64,000 nt of DNA from a bacterium (GTDB lineage Bacteria > CSSED10-310 > JAFGSJ01), in assembly GCA_016934675.1 (NCBI GenBank), contig JAFGSJ010000060.1:1-64000 (forward strand), written 5' to 3'. Positions 26,199-35,469 of this stretch are shown piece after piece (position 1 is the first letter of the stretch; each line of letters opens with the position of its first letter). The notes under the pieces are model-generated. The model was not told the DNA's origin and did no database searches. It saw nothing but the letters and a program-made list of their open reading frames with translations. Made by a program: the position numbers and the translations under genes.

Positions 26199-26642
26199 AT
26201 GCAGGTCATTCTGAAAAAAACTATCGCACATCTCGGTAAAGAGGGCGAAACCATTACCGTCTCTGATGGTTATGGCCGAAATTACCTTATCCCTCAAGGT
26301 ATTGCCTTTGAAGCCACCTCGGGTAATCTGAAGATACTCGAATGGGAAAAGAACCAGGTTTCTCTCCGCCGTAACAAGGAAATCCGGGAAGCCAAGGACT
26401 TGGCTCAATCCTTGAAAAAACTCTCGATTACGATCCGGAGTGAAGTGGGTGAAAATGAAAAACTGTATGGTTCGGTTGGGGTCAATGACATCATTACCGC
26501 CCTGGCCAACGAGGGTGTTCATTTATCCAAGAAACAGATCGTTCTCGAGGAACCGATCAAAGCCCTGGGCATTTATAATATTCCCGTTAAGCTGCATCCG
26601 GAAGTCGAAAGCAAGATTAAAATCTGGGTCGTGAAAACATAG
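26199..26642 (+). CDS. rplI: 50S ribosomal protein L9
   Basis: Two-domain protein that bridges out from the large subunit near the L1 stalk. The N-domain MQVILKKTIAHLGKEGETITV and YGRNYLIPQGIA are diagnostic. A long helix (about 41-75) joins the C-domain, with KLYGSVGVNDIITAL and VHLSKKQIVLEEPIKALG. 147 residues. The ATG at 26199 lies 6 nt behind AAAGTGGAG and gives the canonical MQVIL start; a GTG at 26187 is inside that ribosome site. The 93 nt between ssb and this gene hold no rpsR. Confidence 0.95.
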   Translation: MQVILKKTIAHLGKEGETITVSDGYGRNYLIPQGIAFEATSGNLKILEWEKNQVSLRRNKEIREAKDLAQSLKKLSITIRSEVGENEKLYGSVGVNDIITALANEGVHLSKKQIVLEEPIKALGIYNIPVKLHPEVESKIKIWVVKT

Positions 26643-26655
26643 TAGTCCTGATGGG

Positions 26656-27702
26656 CTATGATACAGTCCCGTTTTCTTTGATTGAGGCTGTCATGACGTT
26701 CGCACTCTCGATTCGAATCGTCGTATAGTGCGGATATTTGTGCCTTAACCAGGTCAAATTGTGACGATGATGGCCAAGATATTGTGAGAGAAAGTGCTTG
26801 GGGACTGTAATCGTAAGTCGTTCCACCGCCACCGGACTGGCCGTTTTAAGAAGTTCGACCAATTCAGCCCGACGGCAGTAAGCTTGGACCAATTCACCAA
26901 AAGCGGGATGAAAAGGTCCAGCCAGGATCGCATCAGGCCTGGTCATCGAGTCCAGAGTTTGTAACCCCATCCTGACAACCCTGATTCCCTCGCTTTCAAA
27001 GCGTTTCAGCCATTTGCCGGAGATGACCACGGCCCGAGCCAAAGACAGCGGCTGATAATCGCCCTCGACAAAAAGATCAGCCAATCGTGTCCCTCTCAAG
27101 ACAATAGTCGGATGGATCCGAACAAAATCGGGTCGGAGCTGACAAGCCCGTTCAAGGGTCGTGGCCATGGTCTTATGAGTATCACCAGGCAAGCCGAACA
27201 TGAGCTGCAATCCCAACTCGATGGTGGATTGACGGATTGCTTGACAGGCCAGTCTGACATCTTCCACGGAATGGCCGCGTCCGGCCTGGTCCAGTACGGT
27301 CTGTACCAGAGCTGGTACCCCGAGTTCAATCGTTGTGACACCATGCTGTTCCAAAACCCGGATAATATCCCTTGAAATGAAATCCGGCCTGGTCGAGACC
27401 CTGATCCCATTGAGCCAACCCCGCACTATATAAGGCTGAAGCCTTCGTAATAGCCATATCCAGCTTGTACTGGCCGGACCGATCAATGAACCACCATAGA
27501 GGGCGATTTCCACTTTCTGAGCTTTTTTCTCAGGGGGCAGACTCTGCCATAAGAGCTCGATCATCTGCTCGATGGAACCGTCCGAAGCAGACATGGTCAT
27601 CTGGCCGGTAATTTCCTGATTACAATAGCTGCATCGTGAAGGACAGCCTTGGTACGGTAGAAAAATCGGCAAGATGGATATTTTCTGCCTGTCAAATCCC
27701 AT
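26656..27702 (-). CDS. Radical SAM protein (Elp3-like)
   Basis: The [4Fe-4S] motif is C20, C24, C27 in YQGCPSRCSYCNQ, numbered from the ATG at 27702. The following layout, ALYGGSLIG (GGS for GGT), IRVSTRPDFI, TTIELGVPALVQTVLDQAGRGH and LQLMFGLPGDT, is that of the Elp3/coproporphyrinogen-oxidase-like radical SAM group. The C-terminal part carries HPTIVLRGTRLADLF, as in Elp3-like proteins, but there is no acetyltransferase domain. The 27702 start has GGGGGAG 8 nt upstream; an ATG at 27744 would add 14 unlikely residues. Proteins of this kind are often called YhcC-like or tRNA-modifying; the substrate here is unknown. It faces rplI tail to tail with 13 nt between. Confidence 0.8.
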   Translation of the reverse strand: MGFDRQKISILPIFLPYQGCPSRCSYCNQEITGQMTMSASDGSIEQMIELLWQSLPPEKKAQKVEIALYGGSLIGPASTSWIWLLRRLQPYIVRGWLNGIRVSTRPDFISRDIIRVLEQHGVTTIELGVPALVQTVLDQAGRGHSVEDVRLACQAIRQSTIELGLQLMFGLPGDTHKTMATTLERACQLRPDFVRIHPTIVLRGTRLADLFVEGDYQPLSLARAVVISGKWLKRFESEGIRVVRMGLQTLDSMTRPDAILAGPFHPAFGELVQAYCRRAELVELLKTASPVAVERLTITVPKHFLSQYLGHHRHNLTWLRHKYPHYTTIRIESANVMTASIKENGTVS

Positions 27703-27930
27703 GTTATTACTCCCCCGTGGTCTGTATAGCACCATATTTAACACCTCGATACAATATATTCCAATCCTGAGAGAGCATCGGCGGTCCCGGGGACACTCGA
27801 TAATGTCGGATCAGGCCTGGAAACCGGGCATTAGTCCTTTACTTTTCAGCCCAGATCATTTACTATGGTGTGAGATGAGACAGATGGCACCTTGACCAAA
27901 AACGGTTTGTGAGAGGAGCATGAGTTCCCG

Positions 27931-29973
27931 ATGTTCTGGCGTACAAAGTGGTTCCGGATACCGGTTATCATTCTCTGTTTCTGTTACGGGATCTATTTCG
28001 TTGCGATCAATATTTTTCTCAATACGGCGCACGTGCAGGAACGGCTCAATCCAAATCCAGCTAAACGGAAGCTCGGTTATCAGACAGTATATTCATTCTT
28101 TCCTTTTCAGTTCACTTTGCAGGACGTGACCTATGTTCATTCTGCAAAAACAGCCTATCGGATTTCCGCGGATAAACTGTCATTCTGGTTGAAGCCATGT
28201 GCACTACTTAATCACGAGATTTATTTGAGCCATTGCAGTGTGTCGGGCTTGGAATATGAGGCAACCAGCCCAAAATTTGCCCGGACGAAGAAACCTGATA
28301 CCACTCTGCAGATGTCAGGTAATCCTCGAGGTACTGGCGAGGTTCACCAAACCAAATCAAGCCGTGATGGTGATCTCCCCAAAAAGACGATCGAGGCGGA
28401 AACCCGTACTTGGCAGGACCTGCCCCGGTCAGTCAAAGTCCCGACCAGGCAAAAGACGTCTCCATCCGGGCTGAAGAAAGAAGGACAAGACCTACCCAAA
28501 GCGAAGAAGAAAGACTGGGATTTCTCATTGCCGGATGTTCAACTGGTCGATCTCAGAAAGATTACCTATGACAATTTTCAGTTAGAGACACGGGGCCAGG
28601 GTTCTATCACACTGAAAAGAGAGGGTGATCTACTGTCTATCCCCGAAAGCCATCTCTTTTTGGAACAGAGTACTATCCGGGAAATGACGACCAAAAACAT
28701 TGTATTCGAACAGATGAAACTCGACCTGAACTGTGTACTCAAACCAATCCGGTACAAACAGATTAAAGGTAAGGAACGGCTGCATTTCCTTCAGGCTGAG
28801 CTTGATCTTCACGAGTCGTTGTGTCCAGACCTGTCATTCCTCGAAATATATTTAAAGAAGGCTGATTCCGTGGCAATCAAGGGAGGGCGGGGTAGCGTGA
28901 AAGGCTCTCTTTCCATTCAGGACGGCTCTTTTGTTCCGGGCAGCTCCTTGACCTATGCCAGTCAAGAGCTCGAAGTATCATCCCTGACTGATTACTTTCG
29001 AGGCAAAGGGACGGTCAAGTGGGATATTACTCGGGACAACAGCCAGACCGGATGGCATGTGAAAGTAAGATTCTCGCACTTCGAACTGATCAGGGAGCAG
29101 AAGAAACACATCTATGGTACGGATAACGAAGTGCATTTATGGGGACCGGAAACAAGCATCACCGAGCCTATCCAGGATTTCAAAGCCTCACTCACCATCA
29201 ATCAAGCCAGTCTACCCGATCTGAGTCATTACAATACCTATTTTCCGGATAATACAGACCTGATCATCCAAAAGGGTCTAGGGACCTTAACCTCGAAGAT
29301 ACTGCTCGATGATAAGAACACGCTGAAACAAGGACAGATTACTCTGCAAACCAGCCAAAATGAATTTCTGTTTCAAGATATGACCTTGCTTGGTGATATG
29401 TTGTTGACCGCTCGATTGGGTCGAAGTTCTCTCGACGATTACCAGATCGAATTGCAGCCTACGACCTTGGAGTTGAAGAATATCAGGATACTGCATGAAC
29501 ACGAGTGTGTTTCAAAAGACTGGTGGGGTTCATTCTCAGTCAATAAGGGGCTCATCTCTCCCCGGGCCCAGCAGACACTCGAGGCTGACTTTACCATTAA
29601 AACGCGAGATCTCTGGCCCGTACTCTACCTGTATCTGAGCATTAAAGATGTTCTACCGGATTACCTGGCCCGATCACTGAAAATACCGCTCACCCAGGGT
29701 TATGGTCATATATGTCTGGCCAAAGACCGGACTGAATTTGACCTCTTTCATCTCGAAGGAAAAAAACTCTCGCTCGATGCCCGTTTTCGGAGCCAGAATA
29801 AAAAGATTGACGCGGCTGTGCTCCTGATTTATGAGCTGAACGCAAAAAACAAGATGAAACTCGGGATCGAACTCAAGGATAAAAAGCAGAAACTCATCTT
29901 TGAAAAAGCGCGGGAGTGGTTTAAAAACTATTCTTTTCCTGCTCGGACCAAGTCTGCCAGCCCCGATAGATAA
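27931..29973 (+). CDS. Membrane-anchored AsmA/DUF748-like envelope protein
   Basis: One N-terminal membrane helix (about 8-28) followed by some 650 periplasmic residues. The opening YQTVYSFFPFQFTLQDVTY resembles the start of AsmA-like and DUF748 proteins, and the rest is predicted mostly beta: repeated patterns such as LELKNIRILHEHE and GTLTSKILLDDKNTLKQGQITLQ. Residues about 105-200 are a charged, Lys-rich insertion likely to be unstructured. AsmA-like proteins are thought to form long grooves that carry phospholipid between the two membranes. Assignment is by fold style only and no catalytic motif was seen. The ATG at 27931 is used; an out-of-frame ATG at 27920 sits closer to the GAGAGG site. 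Confidence 0.6.
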   Translation: MFWRTKWFRIPVIILCFCYGIYFVAINIFLNTAHVQERLNPNPAKRKLGYQTVYSFFPFQFTLQDVTYVHSAKTAYRISADKLSFWLKPCALLNHEIYLSHCSVSGLEYEATSPKFARTKKPDTTLQMSGNPRGTGEVHQTKSSRDGDLPKKTIEAETRTWQDLPRSVKVPTRQKTSPSGLKKEGQDLPKAKKKDWDFSLPDVQLVDLRKITYDNFQLETRGQGSITLKREGDLLSIPESHLFLEQSTIREMTTKNIVFEQMKLDLNCVLKPIRYKQIKGKERLHFLQAELDLHESLCPDLSFLEIYLKKADSVAIKGGRGSVKGSLSIQDGSFVPGSSLTYASQELEVSSLTDYFRGKGTVKWDITRDNSQTGWHVKVRFSHFELIREQKKHIYGTDNEVHLWGPETSITEPIQDFKASLTINQASLPDLSHYNTYFPDNTDLIIQKGLGTLTSKILLDDKNTLKQGQITLQTSQNEFLFQDMTLLGDMLLTARLGRSSLDDYQIELQPTTLELKNIRILHEHECVSKDWWGSFSVNKGLISPRAQQTLEADFTIKTRDLWPVLYLYLSIKDVLPDYLARSLKIPLTQGYGHICLAKDRTEFDLFHLEGKKLSLDARFRSQNKKIDAAVLLIYELNAKNKMKLGIELKDKKQKLIFEKAREWFKNYSFPARTKSASPDR

Positions 29974-30061
29974 GCCTGTCTGAAGAAAGGGCACGCATTT
30001 CATTGGAAAGACGGCAGACCCTTGCTGCACGTTGGCACTGCGTTTTGGGCTCGAAAAGTTG

Positions 30062-31528
30062 TCAGACGCAGGTGATTTCACACTCACCGGGTTGCAGGGC
30101 GGGGCTTGGCTCAATACTGATGGTCAAATTGCGCTTCAGTTCGACTTCGAGCAAGTCTTTGCGTTTTCTGTTGAGCAGATAATCGGCCACGTTGGGTGGC
30201 ACCAGTACCCTGACTGTCTTGATATCACTTTTCAGTGTTTCGGTTCGAAGTCGTCTCATGAAATCAAGGGCCAATTTTTCTGTCGATGGGACGACACCTT
30301 TTCCGCCACATTGACGGCAGGTTGTATAGTTACCATATTCGATCGAGGGCCCGATTCGTTGTCGCGACATTTCCATGAGACCGAAGAGAGATAATCGCGC
30401 AATATTGACCCGGGCTTTATCGATTTTGACTTGATCTTTCATCAGGCGAAAAATGGATTGCTTATGTTTTGATTCACGCATATCGATGAAATCAATCACG
30501 ATCAGGCCACCCAAATCACGCAGTCTCAACTGGCGGGCAATTTCAGATACGGCTTCCAGGTTAGTAGTATATGCGGTTTCTTCCATTGAATCCTTGCGGG
30601 TTGCTTTGCCTGAATTGACATCAATAGCGACCAAAGCTTCCGTTTGATTGATGACGATGGAGCCACCCGAGGACAAATCGACGCGTGGTGCAAAAATTGA
30701 CGTTATTTGTGATTCCAATTCGTATTTGCTGAAAAGAGGTTGGGCTGATTGATAGTGCTTGACACATCTGAGTTGCCGCGGAGAAATGATGCGCATGAAA
30801 TTCCGGACATCGCGAAAGACCTCGCGATCATTAACCAGTATCTCTGTTACCTCAAGGCTGAGAAAGTCGCGAATAGCCCGGATCGCAAAATGGCGTTCCT
30901 TGTAGAGCAAACATGGACCCTTCCGTGATTGACCTCTTTTTTTGATGTCCTGCCAGAGACGGGTCAGGTAACGCACATCCCGTGAAAGTTCTCTCTTATT
31001 TTGATCACGCCCCGCTGTCCTGATGATGACCCCCAAACCTTCCGGGACTTCGAGCGAGTCGATCAGGTCTTTGAGTCGTGACCGTTCTGTATCCTCCTCG
31101 ATCTTACGCGATACGCCCAGATGTCTCCCGCCTGGCATAAGGACCATATAACGGCCCGGCAGAGAAATATAGGTGGTTAGATTAGCGCCCTTATTCAATA
31201 TGGGTTCTTTGGTTACTTGCACCAGAATTTCCTGTCCACGAGCAATGAGATTTTGAAGAGAGTGGGATTTTCCCTTGTCCCGAGACGGGCTCTTTTTAAA
31301 ATTCTCACTATGGATTTCATGCTGCTGTAAAAATCCGCTTCGCTCGGCACCATAATCCACAAATGCCGCTTGAAGACTTGGCTCGATATGCGTGATAATC
31401 CCTTTATAAATATTTCCTCGAGTTAATTCACTCGATGCAGTCTCAATCCTGAAATCGACGAGTTGATTGTTCCGAATAAGCGCCATTCGGCTCTCTTCCG
31501 GATCAGCGGCATCGATTAAAATTTTCAT
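30062..31528 (-). CDS. rng: Ribonuclease G/E
   Basis: Endoribonuclease that matures 16S rRNA and cuts mRNAs at AU-rich single strands. Numbered from the ATG at 31528 (488 residues), its key positions equal those of E. coli RNase E: catalytic metal ligands D303 (ALVAIDVNSGK) and D346 (LIVIDFIDM), and zinc-link C404/C407 (TTCRQCGGKG). The S1 domain spans about 37-125 (GNIYKGIITHIEPSLQAAFVDYG) with a basic insertion near 75-92. It ends soon after the small domain, so it is the short RNase G form without a degradosome scaffold. The start overlaps the legC stop by 4 nt (ATGA), so the two are translationally coupled, which is an odd partner. Confidence 0.93.
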   Translation of the reverse strand: MKILIDAADPEESRMALIRNNQLVDFRIETASSELTRGNIYKGIITHIEPSLQAAFVDYGAERSGFLQQHEIHSENFKKSPSRDKGKSHSLQNLIARGQEILVQVTKEPILNKGANLTTYISLPGRYMVLMPGGRHLGVSRKIEEDTERSRLKDLIDSLEVPEGLGVIIRTAGRDQNKRELSRDVRYLTRLWQDIKKRGQSRKGPCLLYKERHFAIRAIRDFLSLEVTEILVNDREVFRDVRNFMRIISPRQLRCVKHYQSAQPLFSKYELESQITSIFAPRVDLSSGGSIVINQTEALVAIDVNSGKATRKDSMEETAYTTNLEAVSEIARQLRLRDLGGLIVIDFIDMRESKHKQSIFRLMKDQVKIDKARVNIARLSLFGLMEMSRQRIGPSIEYGNYTTCRQCGGKGVVPSTEKLALDFMRRLRTETLKSDIKTVRVLVPPNVADYLLNRKRKDLLEVELKRNLTISIEPSPALQPGECEITCV

Positions 31529-32712
31529 GTGCTCTTTCTGCATAGACCCCCAGTCCTGATCAACTGTTGGATGTGTTCGATGACGAGCATTTGCTCTGAT
31601 GGTTTGAGTGAGACCGAACAGGGAATACTCAAAGCCCTCTCATAGATATGGTTAGCCTGGACGATATCGATTGCCTGGCAATTCGAAAACGGTGGTAAAC
31701 TATAAAGTGGATGCCAGAGTGGTCTGGTCTGGACCGCATGAGCAGCGAGCGATTGTAAAGCCTGTCGACTGGTAATACCCGTTATGGTCGGATCGATCAG
31801 AATGGTGTAGAGCCAAAAAGTGCTAAATCGATCAGGTGCTTCACCAGCCACAGTCACACCCTCAATCTGGCCAAGATGTTCCTGATATCGAGCGGCGATC
31901 TGACGTTTGGTCGCAATGAAATGATCGAGTTGCTCCATCTGGGCACAGCCAAGTGCTGCCTGGATATTCGTGAGTCGATAATTGTAGCCTATTTCGTTGT
32001 GAATATACTCGAGGGGATCGTCCTTGGCTTGTGTGGTCAGGTAACGTGCCCTCTCGGCCCAGGAGCCATTATTGGTCACGATCATACCACCTCCACCCGT
32101 GGTTATGATTTTATTGCCATTAAAGCTGAAACAGGCAATGGATGAAAGATTACCTGTTTTTATGTCACCACAGCAAGCACCGAGACTTTCGGTGGCATCT
32201 TCAATTACAATCAGGTTATAGTAACGAGCCAACTTGTTGAGTTCGACCATATCGACGGGATGCCCCAAAATATGGACCGGGATTATTGCCTTTATCCTCC
32301 GATTGGAGTCGTTATTGACCAGGTTATCCCCCTCGAAATGGCAGCTTTTTTCGAAGAAGGCCCGCAATTTGACCAGATCGAGTTGAAAATAGACCGGTTC
32401 GACGTCCACAAAGACGGGCCAAGCCCCAACATATCGAATGGCACTTGCCGGTGCGATGAAGGTGAGGGTCGGGACAATGACCTCATCATCTTGTCCTACC
32501 CCGGCGACAATCAAGGCAATATGCAGGGCTGCCGTTCCATTGACCGTCGCTACTGCATGGCTGCAGCCGACATAACGGGCAACCATATCTTCGAAACGAT
32601 TGACAAAGTCCCCGACCGAAGAAACCCAATTCGTCTCGATACACTCCTGAACATAACGCGATTCGTTTCCGCCCAGAAAAGGGACTGAAAGCGGGATAAA
32701 GTCATCATTCAT
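31525..32712 (-). CDS. legC: LegC-type DegT/DnrJ aminotransferase
   Basis: PLP-dependent sugar aminotransferase. It matches LegC, which aminates a 4-keto-6-deoxy nucleotide sugar on the way to legionaminic acid: IPLSVPFLGGNE, then ETNWVSSVGDFVNRFE (26-41), ATVNGTAALHIAL (55-67), LTFIAPASAIRY, EDATESLGA (171-179) and the PLP lysine K201 in FNGNKIITTGGGG. The ATG at 32712 has a run of G 5-6 nt upstream; an ATG at 32754 would overlap the preceding gene. The upstream neighbour is a PtmE-like guanylyltransferase from the same pathway. The other pathway genes (legB, legG, legI, legF) are not in the window, so the final sugar is uncertain. Confidence 0.82.
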   Translation of the reverse strand: MNDDFIPLSVPFLGGNESRYVQECIETNWVSSVGDFVNRFEDMVARYVGCSHAVATVNGTAALHIALIVAGVGQDDEVIVPTLTFIAPASAIRYVGAWPVFVDVEPVYFQLDLVKLRAFFEKSCHFEGDNLVNNDSNRRIKAIIPVHILGHPVDMVELNKLARYYNLIVIEDATESLGACCGDIKTGNLSSIACFSFNGNKIITTGGGGMIVTNNGSWAERARYLTTQAKDDPLEYIHNEIGYNYRLTNIQAALGCAQMEQLDHFIATKRQIAARYQEHLGQIEGVTVAGEAPDRFSTFWLYTILIDPTITGITSRQALQSLAAHAVQTRPLWHPLYSLPPFSNCQAIDIVQANHIYERALSIPCSVSLKPSEQMLVIEHIQQLIRTGGLCRKST

Positions 32713-32740
32713 ATTTACCCCCCCCAAAGTGGGCAGCGAT

Positions 32741-33844
32741 TCATGAGTGTTCATCCTTACCCTGGGCCATCTTTAACTGCTGATGATGTCCGATATCGTA
32801 CCATTCTTCCTTGATTTCGAAAGCCCCAACATTTTCATTGCGCTCGAGACACTCCTCAATCAATGATGGTAAGGGATAGTACGTATTGGGGGGAATCCGA
32901 GCAAGAAGACCAGGTTCAAGGATATAAACACCGGCGTTGATGAGCCAGACTTCACTGGGTTTTTCGCTTATCTGTCTGACTCGATTATTCTCTGTAAAAA
33001 CAACCCCGTAGGGGACCGTATAGATATGATTATGCACACCAAGCGTGGCCAGATAACCGTTCTCTTCATGAAATGAAAACATGTGATTGAGGTCGAACAG
33101 GGTCAGTAAGTCCCCGTTCATAATCAACAAGGGGTGATCGGGTTGGTCGGGTAACAGAGAGAGGGGGCCGCCTGTTCCTAATGGCTTTTTTTCATGAATA
33201 TATTCAATCCGGCAACCATAAGCTGAGCCATCTCCCAGATGCTCTTCAATCATTTCCGCCAGATAATTGATCGAAATAAAAATCTGGCGGATGCCGAAAC
33301 CGACCAGATGCAGAATGATTCGCTCCAGGATCGAGCGACCGGCCACCTTGATCAAAGGTTTAGGAACGTGGTCTGTCAAAGGCCGCAAGCGTTCTCCGCG
33401 ACCACCGGCCATGATCACTGCCCAATTCGGTCTCTCGCCGGCTCCGACTATCTCATGCATCAGGTGAAGACCTTGAAGAACTCCGTTTTCATTGATTATG
33501 GGTATTTGTTTCAAATCGCGGGCACGCATGATATCCAGGACCTCGGCCCGCCCAATGTGAGGAGTCACTGTTGTGCATTGTATATTCATGATCGGAGCAA
33601 CAGGGTCATCCAGTATATTACCGCGCAGCAAAGCTCGGCGAATATCGCCATCCGTTACCGTTCCCAGCAGATGGGTCTTGTCATCGATGATAACCGCTAT
33701 GCCAGCGGCACCCAGGTCGATCGCCTGCATGGCCTGTCTAATCGTGCTTTCAGGCGAAATCATGATTCTGCCAAGAATTTCTCGTGTGCTCATCGCAAGC
33801 ATTTGCCCCAGGTTCGGAAGGAACATCCTGACTCGATGAAACAT
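32741..33844 (-). CDS. CBS-domain sugar nucleotidyltransferase (PtmE-like)
   Basis: Two CBS motifs (about 26-80 and 85-135; DLGAAGIAVIIDD, GTVTDGDIRRALL, LKQIPIINENGVLQGL) precede a sugar-phosphate nucleotidyltransferase domain starting WAVIMAGGRGERLRPLT (141-157), with IKVAGRSILERII and GTGGPLSLL following. This CBS-plus-transferase layout is that of PtmE, the glucosamine-1-phosphate guanylyltransferase that opens the GDP-linked legionaminic acid route in Campylobacter. The LegC-type gene follows directly, which supports that reading. The CBS pair may sense a nucleotide. The start is uncertain: ATGs at 33844, 33826 and 33793 all lack a clear ribosome site, and 33793 would leave a tidy CBS start. 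Confidence 0.75.
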   Translation of the reverse strand: MFHRVRMFLPNLGQMLAMSTREILGRIMISPESTIRQAMQAIDLGAAGIAVIIDDKTHLLGTVTDGDIRRALLRGNILDDPVAPIMNIQCTTVTPHIGRAEVLDIMRARDLKQIPIINENGVLQGLHLMHEIVGAGERPNWAVIMAGGRGERLRPLTDHVPKPLIKVAGRSILERIILHLVGFGIRQIFISINYLAEMIEEHLGDGSAYGCRIEYIHEKKPLGTGGPLSLLPDQPDHPLLIMNGDLLTLFDLNHMFSFHEENGYLATLGVHNHIYTVPYGVVFTENNRVRQISEKPSEVWLINAGVYILEPGLLARIPPNTYYPLPSLIEECLERNENVGAFEIKEEWYDIGHHQQLKMAQGKDEHS

Positions 33845-33933
33845 GGACTGTCATCTGCTATCAGTTTTGTGTCATACATAGAGCATTGCACAGAGGTCGT
33901 CAAATATGAGCACAGCACTAATACTGATCCTTT

Positions 33934-35280
33934 TCAAAAGAAACGAGCCAGGGTCTGATCAAAATCACCCTTCAGCAATTTCTTGATACAGACACTGAGC
34001 AGTATCTCGGGCATGATATTCTTACCCTGTTTGGGTTGAATATGCAGGATTTTATCCTTGTGTTTGGTATCTGAAATGAAGATATAACCTTCGACCCCGG
34101 CAGGACTGGCCTTGAGAATCAGGGGCAGATTTTCGTTAACCGGCGCACCGACTGGCCAAAAATACACTACTTTTCCAATCCCGGCAGCGGTCTCACCTTC
34201 AAAATGCTTATGGATGTCAGGCTCGACCCGAAAGATAAACTGGCTGGCCATCGGTCCCTGTCTCGGAGAAGCAGCAACCCGCTCTACCGGCAACGATGGT
34301 GGCCGGGACACTGAAGTTGCGACCACGAACTCCGGCACCGGTTTGGCTTCCGGGGGCGCCGTAATACTGATCTCATAATCATCAATCGAAACGGCTTCGG
34401 ATTCAAGCTCGAATTTGAGCTGATCATAAAGCAAAGCCAGGGAATCGATCTCTTGTTTGAGCCGTTCCCGCCTTCCTTGATCGAGATTCGCAAATCCACG
34501 CAGGCTGTTGAGAACGTGATCGTATTCGGACAATGCTTCTTGTATCTCGAGATTTGTCTCCGGATCGTCAAGTTGGGTAAAATCGATCGACGCAATTGCG
34601 TTTTTCATATCCAGGAACCGTTGGAGTTCCCCGGCAATGGCCGTTACCGTTCCTTTGATCTCCTCCAGATTGTCCCGATTCAGTTTGCTGATTTCCTTCT
34701 TTTTAAACAAATCGATGATGCCGGAAAACGTATTTTTCAAATCCGCTAGTTCATCGGGCCATAAACTCAGGTCCCGACCCACCAGATTCAAGATATCCTT
34801 TATGATCGTTTTATTCTCATCGATAAACTGGGTCCTTCTTTGCTCGACCAGCTTCTCACTGAGACTGGGCGGCAGCTCTCCTTCCCGATAACGGGCCAGT
34901 CGCGTCTGAATCTCATGCAGGTGGGTCTGGGAGAGTTGCTCCTTTTTCTCCAAGGCAAAACGCATGATCAACCGAAGTTCATTGAGTTGACTACACGATG
35001 CAAGAATTTTCTGTAAACCATCGTGCAGGTCCCGGTCATTGATCGTCTCCCTTAAACGTTGTTCAACCCGGCTTTGCATCATCCCGAAATCACTGTGATC
35101 AGCCATTCTTTCGAGATTGACATACAGCAATTCGAGTGAATTCCATCGGTCCTTTTCAGTGCTGTTGGATCCTGAAGGAAGAGCTTCCTCTTCCTTCACG
35201 CGCCGTGTTAAAGAACGAACAGCGTTCAACAGACGACTCGGGACCCGGTCTGATTTTGGTCCCATTTCATTGTGGCCCAT
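33934..35280 (-). CDS. Coiled-coil protein of unknown function
   Basis: I do not recognise the family. Residues about 1-300 are strongly helical and charged with coiled-coil character (LRLIMRFALEKKEQLSQ, LKQEIDSLALLYDQLKFELE). A Pro-rich linker (about 305-345) follows. The last 100 residues form a compact, probably globular domain with GIGKVVYFWPVGAPV, EGYIFISDTKHKD and LLSVCIKKLLKGDFDQTLARF. There is no signal peptide or membrane helix, so it is cytosolic. It lies 190 nt downstream of the kinase-receiver fusion on the same strand and may be a partner or target of it. That link is inference from position. Confidence 0.6.
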   Translation of the reverse strand: MGHNEMGPKSDRVPSRLLNAVRSLTRRVKEEEALPSGSNSTEKDRWNSLELLYVNLERMADHSDFGMMQSRVEQRLRETINDRDLHDGLQKILASCSQLNELRLIMRFALEKKEQLSQTHLHEIQTRLARYREGELPPSLSEKLVEQRRTQFIDENKTIIKDILNLVGRDLSLWPDELADLKNTFSGIIDLFKKKEISKLNRDNLEEIKGTVTAIAGELQRFLDMKNAIASIDFTQLDDPETNLEIQEALSEYDHVLNSLRGFANLDQGRRERLKQEIDSLALLYDQLKFELESEAVSIDDYEISITAPPEAKPVPEFVVATSVSRPPSLPVERVAASPRQGPMASQFIFRVEPDIHKHFEGETAAGIGKVVYFWPVGAPVNENLPLILKASPAGVEGYIFISDTKHKDKILHIQPKQGKNIMPEILLSVCIKKLLKGDFDQTLARFF

Positions 35281-35469
35281 TGTATATTGTCTTACCTTGG
35301 CTCGATCCTGGCGATATGTATCTATCCGTTATGTAAACTGTGATTAGTGTACTCCAATTTGAATGATTCGTCAATGTTACCATCCTGAAAACAGGAATTC
35401 GAAATCTGGGACATACAAACTCGAATCATTTTTTTGATAGTTACCTGTGAATGGGTCCTGTTCCGAAAA

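Noticed and set aside
32260-32688. Plus-strand ORF (142 codons)
   Set aside because: Shadow of the LegC gene on the other strand, which has full PLP-enzyme motifs.
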